A stretch of 38,567 nucleotides of DNA from an uncultured Prevotellaceae bacterium (lineage in GTDB: Bacteria; Bacteroidota; Bacteroidia; Bacteroidales; Bacteroidaceae): NCBI GenBank assembly GCA_902775605.1, contig CACYNE010000024.1, forward strand, positions 1-38,567. Direction: 5' to 3'. Shown here piece after piece: positions 14,233 through 21,929 of the stretch; the stretch's first letter is position 1; every line of letters begins with the position of its first letter. Made by a program: the position numbers and the translations under genes. The notes under the pieces were generated by a model. It ran no database searches, was not told the DNA's origin, and worked only from the letters and a program-made list of their open reading frames with translations.

Positions 14233-16185
14233 TTATTTCAGCGGTTCCGGACCGTTGAGCGTGGGCATGACAGGGATGATGCGACCCGGCTTGTCAAACG
14301 TCATCTTGTCAATGCAGACCTCACGATGAATGCCCGGCTCATGATTCACGAAATGCTTGTTGATGCGATGATAAACGATATACCATTCGTCCTTGCCGGG
14401 AATCTGAAGCACAGAGTTGTGGGCTGTGCCATAGATGCCATCCTCTGGCTTCTGCTTAATGACCATGTAGTTCTGTTCATCAATGCTGATAGGACCAAGA
14501 GGCGACTTCGCCGTGCCGTAGCACACGTGATAGTTGGGAGAGCCAGTATCATCGACGCTCCACATGAAGTAGTAAGTGCCCTTGCGATAGAACACATAGG
14601 CGCCCTCACGGAAAGCCCAAGTCTGCAGGTTGCCGCCTTTGGGTGTCATGTGGGTGATGGTCTCTTTCTTCACAGAGAGCATATCATCATTGAGCTCAGC
14701 ACCAGCCATAAAGCCATTGCCCCAATAGAGATAGAATTTGCCAGACTTGGGATCCTTGAACACATCGACATCGATGGCTTGTCCACCGCGAGCCTCCTTA
14801 GGACGGTCGTTATCAGTGATAATGGATGCGCCACTATCCACGAAGGGACCAGTAGGACTATCGCTCACGGCCACGCCAATTTCCTTGCGATTGGTCTGGG
14901 GATTGTGAGCAGAGAAATAGAAATAGTACTTGCCCTTCTTCTCGATGATGCAGGGAGCCCACGCATTGCCTGTGGCCCACTTCACCTGATCACCCTTCAC
15001 GTCGAGCATCTTGCCTTCGTCGGTCCAGTCGATAAGGTTGGTAGAAGAGAAGACGCTAAAGTCGTGACCACCCCAGCCGGGCGTGCCGTCGGTGGTGCTA
15101 TAGATATAGTACTTCTTGGTCTTTGAAGAATAGAGCACCTCGGGGTCGGCATGGAAGCCGCTGAGGATGGGCTGCTTGTGATTGCCAAAGGCCTTCAGCA
15201 AACGCTCCTTCTCGGCACGGGTGATGGGGATAATGGTGCCGTGGCGAGGGGTGAACTTGCCACGCATCTCAGTGTTCTGCACAAACTTGAAGGTCTTCAG
15301 GTCCTCAGACTTGCAGAACTGATAGTGACCATTGCCGTAGCAGTCGTACATGATGATCCACGACTTGCCGTCGATGGCCTTGCACACGCCAACGCCCTCA
15401 ACAGCCTCCTTGGTCTGCTCCACGTTGCCGTCGAGCATCTGCCACTTGTCGGTGAGGTTCTTGGCCACAGCCTGATAGATGCCACGACCCGACTCCTGCT
15501 TATAGAAGAGGTGATAGAGCTGGTCGGCCTCATTATAGACGATGTCGCCGTCGATGGTGGCATTGCCGGCATCGAAGAGCCACTTGGGTTCGCCCTCAAG
15601 ATCGGTGAAGTCCTTGTTGGCATACTGATAGTAAATCTTGTCGTAAGAACGATGGTCGCTGGTGCGCAGCGAATAGAACACCATATACTTGCCAGCCTTG
15701 TGGTCGTAGATGGTCTCGGGCGCCCACACACGGATCACGTTCTTCCACTGTTTAGGATAACGTGTGGGGAAGTTGATGGTGGAGTGTGTCCAGTTGATGA
15801 GGTCGGTACTCTTCAGCAGCACCATGCCGCGGTTGCTCGACCATCCCAGGCTGGAACGCATGTCGGTGACCACCATATAGAAGGTCTTTCCATCCTCGCA
15901 ACGCAGGATATGCGGGTCGCGCACACACTGTGTCAGGGCGATGGTGTCGCTCTCGATGACGGGCATGCCGTCGTTCAGCGGCGTGTAATTATAGCCGTCA
16001 TCACTCAGGGCATAGCAAATCTGCTCGTCCTTGGGGTCATTACTATTAAAATAGGTGAAGAGGTAAGCCACCATCTCGTTAGGATTCTGTGGTTCCTCCA
16101 CCACGGCCTTCTTCTTCGCTGCAAAAGCAGGACAGATGCTCGCGGTGAGCAACAGGGCCGCCAGTAGGGTCTTTGTAGTATTCAT
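14233..16185 (-). CDS. Secreted protein with two GH43-type beta-propellers
   Basis: The 650-residue product starts with a signal peptide ending near PAFA (residues 1-22). Two five-bladed-propeller glycosidase modules follow. The first, about 37-335, has VRDPHILR (Asp90) and RVWAPETIYD plus FDAGNATIDGDIVYN. The second, about 345-650, has GFHADPEVLYSS, GNAWAPCIIEKKGKYYFYFSA, QAIDVDVFKD and FREGAYVFYRKGTYYFMWS, a good GH43 pattern with Asp, Asp and Glu in the expected places. GH43 enzymes cut arabinose or xylose side chains from plant polysaccharides. The first module is close to the neighbouring divergent protein. The enzyme likely acts in the periplasm or outside the cell. A divergent promoter pair lies between the two genes. 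Confidence 0.88.
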   Translation of the reverse strand: MNTTKTLLAALLLTASICPAFAAKKKAVVEEPQNPNEMVAYLFTYFNSNDPKDEQICYALSDDGYNYTPLNDGMPVIESDTIALTQCVRDPHILRCEDGKTFYMVVTDMRSSLGWSSNRGMVLLKSTDLINWTHSTINFPTRYPKQWKNVIRVWAPETIYDHKAGKYMVFYSLRTSDHRSYDKIYYQYANKDFTDLEGEPKWLFDAGNATIDGDIVYNEADQLYHLFYKQESGRGIYQAVAKNLTDKWQMLDGNVEQTKEAVEGVGVCKAIDGKSWIIMYDCYGNGHYQFCKSEDLKTFKFVQNTEMRGKFTPRHGTIIPITRAEKERLLKAFGNHKQPILSGFHADPEVLYSSKTKKYYIYSTTDGTPGWGGHDFSVFSSTNLIDWTDEGKMLDVKGDQVKWATGNAWAPCIIEKKGKYYFYFSAHNPQTNRKEIGVAVSDSPTGPFVDSGASIITDNDRPKEARGGQAIDVDVFKDPKSGKFYLYWGNGFMAGAELNDDMLSVKKETITHMTPKGGNLQTWAFREGAYVFYRKGTYYFMWSVDDTGSPNYHVCYGTAKSPLGPISIDEQNYMVIKQKPEDGIYGTAHNSVLQIPGKDEWYIVYHRINKHFVNHEPGIHREVCIDKMTFDKPGRIIPVMPTLNGPEPLK

Positions 16186-16216
16186 GTCGTTTGTCGTAAT
16201 TGATTAGTTAGTTTTG

Positions 16217-16247
16217 CAAAGGTAGTAAAAAAGCACAAGACCACCAA
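16217..16247 (-). promoter_or_regulatory. Promoter of the two-propeller GH43-type gene
   Basis: Leftward, TTG and TACCTTTG are 20 bp apart; the start codon lies about 32 bp further on. Confidence 0.7.
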
Positions 16248-16263
16248 GGATTTTGCACTATTC

Positions 16264-16295
16264 TTTGGTTATTCGGAATTATTTGTTTATTTTTG
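16264..16295 (+). promoter_or_regulatory. Promoter of the single-propeller protein gene
   Basis: TTTG and TATTTTTG are 20 bp apart, 21 bp before the chosen ATG. This makes the upstream in-frame ATG at the promoter edge unlikely as a start. Confidence 0.75.
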
Positions 16296-16316
16296 CAGCA
16301 AAATAAACTACGAATT

Positions 16317-17381
16317 ATGAGCAAGCGTTTTCCTTTATTGGCAGCGTTGACGATAGCAACGCTGATGTCATCTGCCCAGAACATACAGAAAGGCGACTAT
16401 GGTTATCTGTATTGCCACATGAGTGACAAGGGACAGTGGACGGCTTTCGCCGTGAGTCGCGACGGTTATCACTATGAGGACATCCTGGACGGCAACCCCA
16501 TCATGAACGCCAAGGAGCATGCCCGCATTGAGGGCGGTCAGCGCGATGCCTATATCTGTCGCTCATGGAACGGCAAAGGCTATGTGATGGTGACCACCGA
16601 CATGAACAATGCAATGACCAAGCAATTGGGCAAACAGAACGACTGGGACAACTACGGCATCGACCTGCTGACCAGCAAGGACCTGATTCACTGGGAGAGC
16701 GTATCGTTTGACTATCGCAAGGGCGTGAGCATTTTTTCTAACCCTGAGGCCGAGAGCGTCTATAAGGACTGGAGCACCATCAACCGCGTGTGGGCACCTC
16801 AGATTTTCTGGGACCCTAATTATGTGTGGGAGAATGGCGAGAAGGGTGGCTATATGATTTACTACTCTATGTGGAATCGCGCCGAAGAGAAATACGACCG
16901 CATGTACTACTCGTATGCCGACAAGAGTTTTACCCGTCTCACCCAGCCCAAGCTGCTGTTCGACTGGGGCTATGCCACCATCGATGCCGACATCAACCTG
17001 CTGGCCGACGGTAAGTATCACATGCTCATCAAGAAAGAAGGGGGCAAGCCTGGCATCTATACCGCCACTAGCGACCACCTGACCTACGGCTGGGGCGAGC
17101 CCATCGAGGACGACTACGTCAGTTTTGAAGGCAAGAAGAAATGCGAGGGCTCAAGCGCTTTCCAACTCATTGGCGACAAGACGTGGCGCGTGGCTTATAT
17201 CCAATACAGCGACCGTCCCAAGCACTACCGCATCTGCAAGGCTGACGAGAACCTGCGCAACTTCCACGATCCCGTGGACATTGAAGGAGTGACGGCCCCA
17301 CAGCACGGCTCGTTTATGCGACTGACAAAGAAGGAATACAAACGACTGCTAAAGTGGTCGGCCCAACAAGAAAAGAAATAA
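16317..17381 (+). CDS. Secreted GH43-like beta-propeller protein
   Basis: This 354-residue protein has a signal peptide (MSKRFPLLAALTIATLMSSA then QN) and one propeller module. It is clearly related to the first module of the divergent neighbour: both have the SRDGYHYEDI/SDDGYNYTPL pattern, VMVTTDM/MVVTDM, a RVWAPQI/RVWAPETI segment, FDWGYATIDADI/FDAGNATIDGDI and an ending with PQHGSFMRLTKKEYKRLLK/PRHGTIIPITRAEKERLLK. Where the neighbour has RDP it has RDA (GGQRDAYIC). It is probably a glycoside hydrolase acting on arabinose- or xylose-containing glycans; activity is not proven. The ATG directly after the promoter was chosen. A terminator follows. Confidence 0.85.
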   Translation: MSKRFPLLAALTIATLMSSAQNIQKGDYGYLYCHMSDKGQWTAFAVSRDGYHYEDILDGNPIMNAKEHARIEGGQRDAYICRSWNGKGYVMVTTDMNNAMTKQLGKQNDWDNYGIDLLTSKDLIHWESVSFDYRKGVSIFSNPEAESVYKDWSTINRVWAPQIFWDPNYVWENGEKGGYMIYYSMWNRAEEKYDRMYYSYADKSFTRLTQPKLLFDWGYATIDADINLLADGKYHMLIKKEGGKPGIYTATSDHLTYGWGEPIEDDYVSFEGKKKCEGSSAFQLIGDKTWRVAYIQYSDRPKHYRICKADENLRNFHDPVDIEGVTAPQHGSFMRLTKKEYKRLLKWSAQQEKK

Positions 17382-17388
17382 AAAGAAA

Positions 17389-17424
17389 CGCATCAGAGGA
17401 ATTTCCCTGATGCGCTTTTTCTTT
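17389..17424. terminator. Terminator after the single-propeller gene
   Basis: CGCATCAG pairs with CTGATGCG, followed by CTTTTTCTTTT on the + strand and preceded by an A-rich run. It serves the convergent pair. Confidence 0.88.
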
Positions 17425-17425
17425 T

Positions 17426-18184
17426 CTACATCTTCAACATCTTAAAGGGCAGGAAGCCTTGACTGCGAAGGGTATTGAGAAGCGTCTCCGACATCGCCTC
17501 ATTGTCCTTGCGGGTGTAGCGGATATCTGTAAACACCTGCGCCAGCGTCTCTTTGTGGTTAATCGCCACAAACTGTTGGTTCTCGGGCAGCGTCTCTTTT
17601 TCGTGATAATACTCATCAATATCTACGCCCAGATAGTCGTTGTAGGTCTCCTGATGCACAAAACTCTTCAGGGGCAGGCGGTCCGACAAAGCCGGTTCCT
17701 CGGCAGGCCATCCCACTGTCAGCGTGGCAACGGGCATCACCAGCTGGGGCAAGCGCAGGATATCGATAATCTGCTGGGGCTGATAGACTGTGGTACCCAA
17801 ATAGCAATAGCCCAAGCCCTCCTCATCCATCAGGTTACACAGGGTCTGCGCATAGAGCAGCGCATCGGTGGCGGCATTGATGAACGACAGGAAGTTATCA
17901 TAGCCAGGCTCAGCCTGACGACAGCGGGCCCACGTGCTGGTGCGATTGAAGTCGGCACAGATGGTGAGCACCACGGGGGCCTGCGTCACCATGGGCTGAT
18001 TGAAATGTGCTGGTGCCAGGCGTTCCTTCATCTCCTGCGAACGAGTCACGACAACACTATACAACTGGAGATTGCCCATCGTCTGGGTACGTGCGGCCTG
18101 CTCCATCAGTCGGTTGAGGAGCACTTCATCGACATCGCGGTCGGCATATTGGCGGATACTACGCCTTGTAAGTAGATTCTTCAT
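17426..18184 (-). CDS. Nitroreductase-family FMN oxidoreductase
   Basis: This 252-residue protein belongs to the NAD(P)H-dependent nitroreductase family. It begins with the FMN-binding RRSIRQYADRDVD, has AARTQTMGNLQLYSVVV, and in the middle DALLYAQTLCNLMDEEGLGYCYLG, which lines the flavin and dimer interface. The C-terminal DIDEYYHEKE and the NEAMSETLLNTLRSQGFL end resemble the NfsA-like branch. These cytoplasmic homodimers reduce quinones, nitroaromatics or flavins; the natural substrate is unknown. It stands alone with its own promoter and shares a terminator with the convergent gene. Confidence 0.9.
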   Translation of the reverse strand: MKNLLTRRSIRQYADRDVDEVLLNRLMEQAARTQTMGNLQLYSVVVTRSQEMKERLAPAHFNQPMVTQAPVVLTICADFNRTSTWARCRQAEPGYDNFLSFINAATDALLYAQTLCNLMDEEGLGYCYLGTTVYQPQQIIDILRLPQLVMPVATLTVGWPAEEPALSDRLPLKSFVHQETYNDYLGVDIDEYYHEKETLPENQQFVAINHKETLAQVFTDIRYTRKDNEAMSETLLNTLRSQGFLPFKMLKM

Positions 18185-18211
18185 ATCGTTTCAATTGGTT
18201 GGTTATGGGGG

Positions 18212-18219
18212 CAAAGGTA
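18212..18219 (-). promoter_or_regulatory. -7 element of the nitroreductase promoter
   Basis: TACCTTTG on the leftward strand lies about 30 bp before the nitroreductase start. No clear -33 TTG is seen at the right distance, because the region is a long A/T run. Confidence 0.55.
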
Positions 18220-18241
18220 CAAAAAAAATAACTTTTTTCTT

Positions 18242-18271
18242 TTTGTTTCCCTCGTTTTTTTTGTAACTTTG
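18242..18271 (+). promoter_or_regulatory. Promoter of the TSCPD-folB group
   Basis: TTTG and TAACTTTG are 18 bp apart, with the ATG 24 bp downstream. The element overlaps an upstream TTG that could otherwise be read as a start, so the later ATG is preferred. Confidence 0.75.
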
Positions 18272-18295
18272 TCCCCAAATAGACTCAAAGAAGAT

Positions 18296-18973
18296 ATGGA
18301 CACACAAAAATCACTGGCCAATGAGGCCGTCATACAAGCTTTACTTGTTGCCTACGGTGGTGAAGAACGCCTGCTGAACGAACTGCTAAAGATGGATGCC
18401 AAGAGCAAGAACCCCATCAAGAAGGAGCAACTCACTCGTATGGCAGACCACCTGCGCAATATCACGCCTGTCAGCCCGGTGAACCTCGACCCGCATGTCA
18501 CCGAGATTCGCCCACAGTCGTTGGAGTGCGATGTGGTGCGTTTCCAGAACAACAAGGAGAAATGGGTGGCTTTGGTAGGACTGCTGGATGGTTATCCCTA
18601 TGAGATCTTTACGGGTCTTCAGGACGACGACGAAGGTATTGTGTTGCCTAAGTCGGTGACGAAAGGCAAGATTATCAAACAGACCAATGCTGATGGCACC
18701 AAGCGTTATGACTTCCAGTTCGAGAACACACGCGGCTATAAGATTACGGTGGAAGGCCTGTCGGAAAAGTTCAACCCTGAATACTGGAACTACGCCAAAC
18801 TCATCAGTGGTGTGCTGCGCTACAGAATGCCTCTGGAGCATGTCATCAAACTGGTGGCATCGCTGCAACTGCAGTCGGAAAGCATCAACACCTGGAAGAA
18901 TGGTGTGGAGCGCGCCCTGAAGAAATATCTGCCAGGCAATGATGACATGGATGATCTTGGAACAGACGAATAG
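18296..18973 (+). CDS. Stand-alone TSCPD-like protein, related to the C-terminus of B12-dependent ribonucleotide reductase
   Basis: The 225-residue protein has an N-terminal helical part (1-50) and then a region resembling the TSCPD domain found at the end of class II ribonucleotide reductases. Similar features are RPQSLECDVVRF, KWVALVGLLDGYPYEIFTG, RYDFQFENTRGYKITVEG, FNPEYWNYAKLISGVLRYRMP and the ending SINTWKNGVERALKKYLP. Only one Cys is present, so the redox or metal Cys cluster of full reductases is missing. No reductase catalytic gene is nearby. It may be an accessory or regulatory protein. It is followed by folB after three bases, so the two are co-transcribed. The family assignment is from memory of the motif pattern. 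Confidence 0.72.
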   Translation: MDTQKSLANEAVIQALLVAYGGEERLLNELLKMDAKSKNPIKKEQLTRMADHLRNITPVSPVNLDPHVTEIRPQSLECDVVRFQNNKEKWVALVGLLDGYPYEIFTGLQDDDEGIVLPKSVTKGKIIKQTNADGTKRYDFQFENTRGYKITVEGLSEKFNPEYWNYAKLISGVLRYRMPLEHVIKLVASLQLQSESINTWKNGVERALKKYLPGNDDMDDLGTDE

Positions 18974-18976
18974 ACA

Positions 18977-19360
18977 ATGGTAAAACTGGAATCCAGTACT
19001 ATAGAACTCAAGGACGTGCGCCTGTATGCCTATCACGGCGTATTGGAGCAGGAGCGACGGGTGGGAGGCGAATACAGCGTCTCCCTGCGCGTACATTATA
19101 ATATAAGTAAGGCTATGGAAAGCGACGATGTCAACGACACGCTGAACTATGCTTTACTGCTCGACATCATCAAAGAAGAGATGGCACAGCCATCAGACCT
19201 GCTGGAACATGTGGCAGGCAGAATAGGCACAGCCATTGCCAACCGCTTCCCTGAAGTGGAAGGTATTGACATCAGCATCACTAAGACAAATCCCCCATTA
19301 GGCGTGCTTTGCGCAGGGGCTACCGTGGAATTACACTTAATAAATGATAAAACTCTGTGA
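18977..19360 (+). CDS. folB: Dihydroneopterin aldolase
   Basis: FolB splits dihydroneopterin to 6-hydroxymethyl-dihydropterin and glycolaldehyde in folate synthesis. The 127-residue length is normal. The N-terminal RLYAYHGVLEQERRVGGEY contains the conserved Glu24, LLEHVAGRI provides the pterin-binding Glu77, and KTNPP contains the catalytic Lys103. The enzyme is a cytoplasmic oligomer. Three bases separate it from the upstream TSCPD-like gene. Confidence 0.95.
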   Translation: MVKLESSTIELKDVRLYAYHGVLEQERRVGGEYSVSLRVHYNISKAMESDDVNDTLNYALLLDIIKEEMAQPSDLLEHVAGRIGTAIANRFPEVEGIDISITKTNPPLGVLCAGATVELHLINDKTL

Positions 19361-19415
19361 GGAAAAGCGGTTTTTTCACGGAAATAACGTATTTTTGCAG
19401 TTTGTAATAGATAAT

Positions 19416-20714
19416 ATGACAAAGAAAGTCATCTTTTTCCTGTTCATGACATTTATAAGTGCAGTGGCTATAGCTGCTGCGCCAAAGAAGTTCACGCTGG
19501 TTATCGACGCCGGACACGGCGGCAAGGATGCCGGTGCAACAGGAAAATATTCCTATGAGAAGAACATCAACCTAAAGGTGGCATTAGCCTTCGGACGCTA
19601 TGTGGAGCGCAACTGTCCTGACGTCAACGTCATCTACACGCGCAAGACAGACATCTTCATCCCCCTGAAAGAGCGCGCAGTCATTGCCAACAGAAACAAA
19701 GCGGATGTCTTCATCAGTATTCACACCAACTCGGTGGCCAGCAAGAAGCCCATCACCGGACTAGAGACCTACACAATGGGTATGCGCCGCAGCGATGAGA
19801 AGATGAGTGCGGCCATGCGTGAGAACGAGGTGGTTCTCCTGGAGAAGGACTTCCAGCAGCACTATGAGGGATTCGACCCTCGCTCACCCGAGAGCTATAT
19901 CATCTTCGAGATGATTAACGATAAGAACATGCTGCAAAGCGTGGAACTGGCCAAAGGTATTCAGAAGAATGTGTGTCGTACGGCCAACCGCCCCAACAAG
20001 GGCGTCAAGCAAGACGCCTTCCTGGTGCTTCGCGAGACATCAATGCCAGCCTGTCTCATCGAGTTGGGCTATATCACGACTGCGTCAGAAGAGGCCTACT
20101 TGAACAACCCCACCAACCAAGAGGCCATGGGATTGGGCATCTATCAGGCATTCATTGAATACAAAGCCGCCAAGACTGGTCAAAAGGCTCCACTGCCAGC
20201 AGTCATCAAACCCGATCCTGCCGTAGAGGAAGTCCCCGCCAAGCAAGACGCTGTTCAGCATGAGCCTGTGCCACAGGCTCAACCCCAACAGGAAACAGCA
20301 CCTCAAGTCCCCACGACCCAGCAGCAAACTTCCAAGGACACCGTCCCCGCGGTCGTTCAGCAAGAGGTCGTCCAGCAAGAGTCTGTGCCACAGGCTCAAC
20401 CCAAGCAGGAGCCCGTCAAGCAGCAGGCACCCAAAGAAGCAGAGGCACTGCCCGTCTTCAAGGTGCAGTTCATGGCAGTCGCCCAGAAGCTGAAGACTAA
20501 CGATCCACGCCTGAAGGGACTGAAGGATATTGACACCTATCAGGACGGCAAGACATGGAAATACACCGTAGGAGCAACCAGCAATTATGCTGATATTCGC
20601 AAACTGCGACAAGAAGTGGCCAAGAAGTTTCCTGAGGCCTTCATCGTGGCCTTCAAGAACGGCGAGCGCATTGACACGCAAGCCGCCATCCAAGAGATTA
20701 GAAAAAAGAAATAA
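19416..20714 (+). CDS. Secreted N-acetylmuramoyl-L-alanine amidase with C-terminal SPOR-like region
   Basis: This 432-residue protein is an Amidase_3 enzyme that cuts the bond between MurNAc and the stem peptide, probably during cell separation. The signal peptide is MTKKVIFFLFMTFISAVAIA. Zinc ligands are His34 (DAGHGG), Glu48 and His103 (ISIHTN), with catalytic Glu216 (CLIELGY). Residues about 250-345 form a Pro/Gln/Val-rich linker coded partly by a direct repeat 117 bp apart (CTGTGCCACAGGCTCAACCC). The C-terminal 85 residues (FKVQFMAVAQKL to the end) look like a SPOR-type peptidoglycan-binding region. The ATG chosen starts the signal peptide; an in-frame upstream ATG overlapping folB would add a non-signal extension. 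The MlaD-like gene follows. Confidence 0.92.
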   Translation: MTKKVIFFLFMTFISAVAIAAAPKKFTLVIDAGHGGKDAGATGKYSYEKNINLKVALAFGRYVERNCPDVNVIYTRKTDIFIPLKERAVIANRNKADVFISIHTNSVASKKPITGLETYTMGMRRSDEKMSAAMRENEVVLLEKDFQQHYEGFDPRSPESYIIFEMINDKNMLQSVELAKGIQKNVCRTANRPNKGVKQDAFLVLRETSMPACLIELGYITTASEEAYLNNPTNQEAMGLGIYQAFIEYKAAKTGQKAPLPAVIKPDPAVEEVPAKQDAVQHEPVPQAQPQQETAPQVPTTQQQTSKDTVPAVVQQEVVQQESVPQAQPKQEPVKQQAPKEAEALPVFKVQFMAVAQKLKTNDPRLKGLKDIDTYQDGKTWKYTVGATSNYADIRKLRQEVAKKFPEAFIVAFKNGERIDTQAAIQEIRKKK

Positions 20715-20740
20715 TATCAGAAATCAAAACACATAAGCAT

Positions 20741-21649
20741 ATGAAATACTTTACGAAAGAGGTAAAAATTGCCTTGGTAGCCATCGTCGGCATCGTCATT
20801 CTGTTTTTTGGCATGCAGTTTCTCAAGGGCCTGACCCTCTTCTCTTCTGACGATAACTACTATGCACGCTTCAATGACGTCAGCGGTCTGTCAGCATCGA
20901 GCCCCGTCTATGCCAATGGCTACAAGGTTGGCGTCGTAGAGAGCATCGAGTACGACTATACACGTCCTGACAACATCATCGCAGTTATCGGCCTGGACAA
21001 CCAACTAAGCTTGCCCAAAGGAACACGCGCCGAGATATCCAGCGACCTGCTGGGCAACGTCAAGTTGGAACTGAAGTTCGGTCCCAACCCCATTGACCTG
21101 ATGGCCAAAGGCGACACCATTGAGGGTGGCATGGCCAGCGGACTGATGGGCCGTGCGGCTCAGATGATTCCCCAGATTGAGGTGATGCTGCCAAAACTGG
21201 ACTCTATCCTGGCTTCGCTGAACACACTGATGCAGGATCCCGCCATCAAGAACTCAGTCCACAACGTGGAAGACATTACAGCCAACCTTAACGAAACCTC
21301 AAAAGAACTGAATGCGCTGTCTGCACAATTGAACAAGCAGATGCCCAGCATGCTGGCAAAGACTGACGGTGTGCTGACAAATGTAGAGAGTGTGACCCAC
21401 AAACTCAACGAATTCGACCTGGTGGCAACCATGCAGAAAGTAGATCGCGCCATAGCTAATGTTGAGCAGACAACTGCTAAGTTGAACAGTAATGAAGGTA
21501 CTTTAGGACTGCTGATGCGCGACCCAGGACTGTATAACAACATGAACGCAACCATGCAGAGTGCTGATTCGCTTTTGATTGACTTGAGACAACATCCCAA
21601 GCGCTACGTACACTTCTCTGTATTTGGAAGAAAAGATAAGAAATTTTAA
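20741..21649 (+). CDS. MCE/MlaD family protein
   Basis: This 302-residue protein has an N-terminal membrane anchor (about 8-28), an MCE domain (about 38-115; FNDVSGLSASSPVYANGYKVG, then ISSDLLGNVKLELKFG) and a long helical C-terminal part (about 145-275) rich in Asn, Thr, Ser and Leu, likely coiled coil. MCE proteins form hexameric rings or tubes that carry phospholipids between membranes. No MlaE or MlaF genes are in the window. It starts 26 bp after the amidase gene and is followed by a terminator, so it closes the folB-amidase group. Pairing with a periplasmic amidase suggests shared expression in envelope upkeep, which is inference. Confidence 0.92.
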   Translation: MKYFTKEVKIALVAIVGIVILFFGMQFLKGLTLFSSDDNYYARFNDVSGLSASSPVYANGYKVGVVESIEYDYTRPDNIIAVIGLDNQLSLPKGTRAEISSDLLGNVKLELKFGPNPIDLMAKGDTIEGGMASGLMGRAAQMIPQIEVMLPKLDSILASLNTLMQDPAIKNSVHNVEDITANLNETSKELNALSAQLNKQMPSMLAKTDGVLTNVESVTHKLNEFDLVATMQKVDRAIANVEQTTAKLNSNEGTLGLLMRDPGLYNNMNATMQSADSLLIDLRQHPKRYVHFSVFGRKDKKF

Positions 21650-21662
21650 TTTTATCTAAATA

Positions 21663-21695
21663 AGAAATGGGCTGCAAAAGCCCATTTCTATTTTC
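21663..21695 (+). terminator. Terminator after the MlaD-like gene
   Basis: AGAAATGGGCT and AGCCCATTTCT pair around a five-base loop, followed by ATTTTC. Confidence 0.88.
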
Positions 21696-21795
21696 ATAAC
21701 GTGCTCATAATCAGTCCGTTTAAATTACACAAGAGCTCCTGATGGCAAAATTACGTGAAACAACGTAAGCATCCATAAAATAACGAGTTACGATG

Positions 21796-21825
21796 TTTGT
21801 AAACACAATCCTATATTTGTAAACA
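21796..21825 (+). repeat. Two TTTGTAAACA repeats 20 bp apart upstream of dnaA
   Basis: Two identical ten-base repeats start 20 bp apart, which is two helical turns, and lie on the same face of DNA just before the likely dnaA promoter. They differ from the usual DnaA box TTATCCACA. A regulator site or a variant box is possible. Confidence 0.7.
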
Positions 21826-21857
21826 TTTGCAAGATTCGTTTTTTTTTGCGAACTTTG
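21826..21857 (+). promoter_or_regulatory. Candidate dnaA promoter
   Basis: TTTG and GAACTTTG are 20 bp apart. The -7 element lacks the TA of the consensus, so this is weaker than others. It lies directly beside the second TTTGTAAACA repeat, with about 70 bp of leader. Confidence 0.45.
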
Positions 21858-21929
21858 CAGTCGAAAAGGTACGTGATATAACCTTTATTTAATAAGAAAG
21901 ATTTAATAACTAAATACAGAACGCCCGAG

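Noticed and set aside
15151-16167. 338-codon open frame opposite the GH43-type gene
   Set aside because: It is rich in Val, Leu, Gly and His as expected from the reverse of this GC-rich coding strand, and it has no recognisable motif.
19344-19415. Upstream start for the amidase
   Set aside because: It overlaps folB and would place 24 polar residues before the signal peptide.
21690-21929. Replication origin
   Set aside because: dnaA and short repeats are suggestive, but no cluster of TTATCCACA-like boxes is seen and skew could not be computed here.
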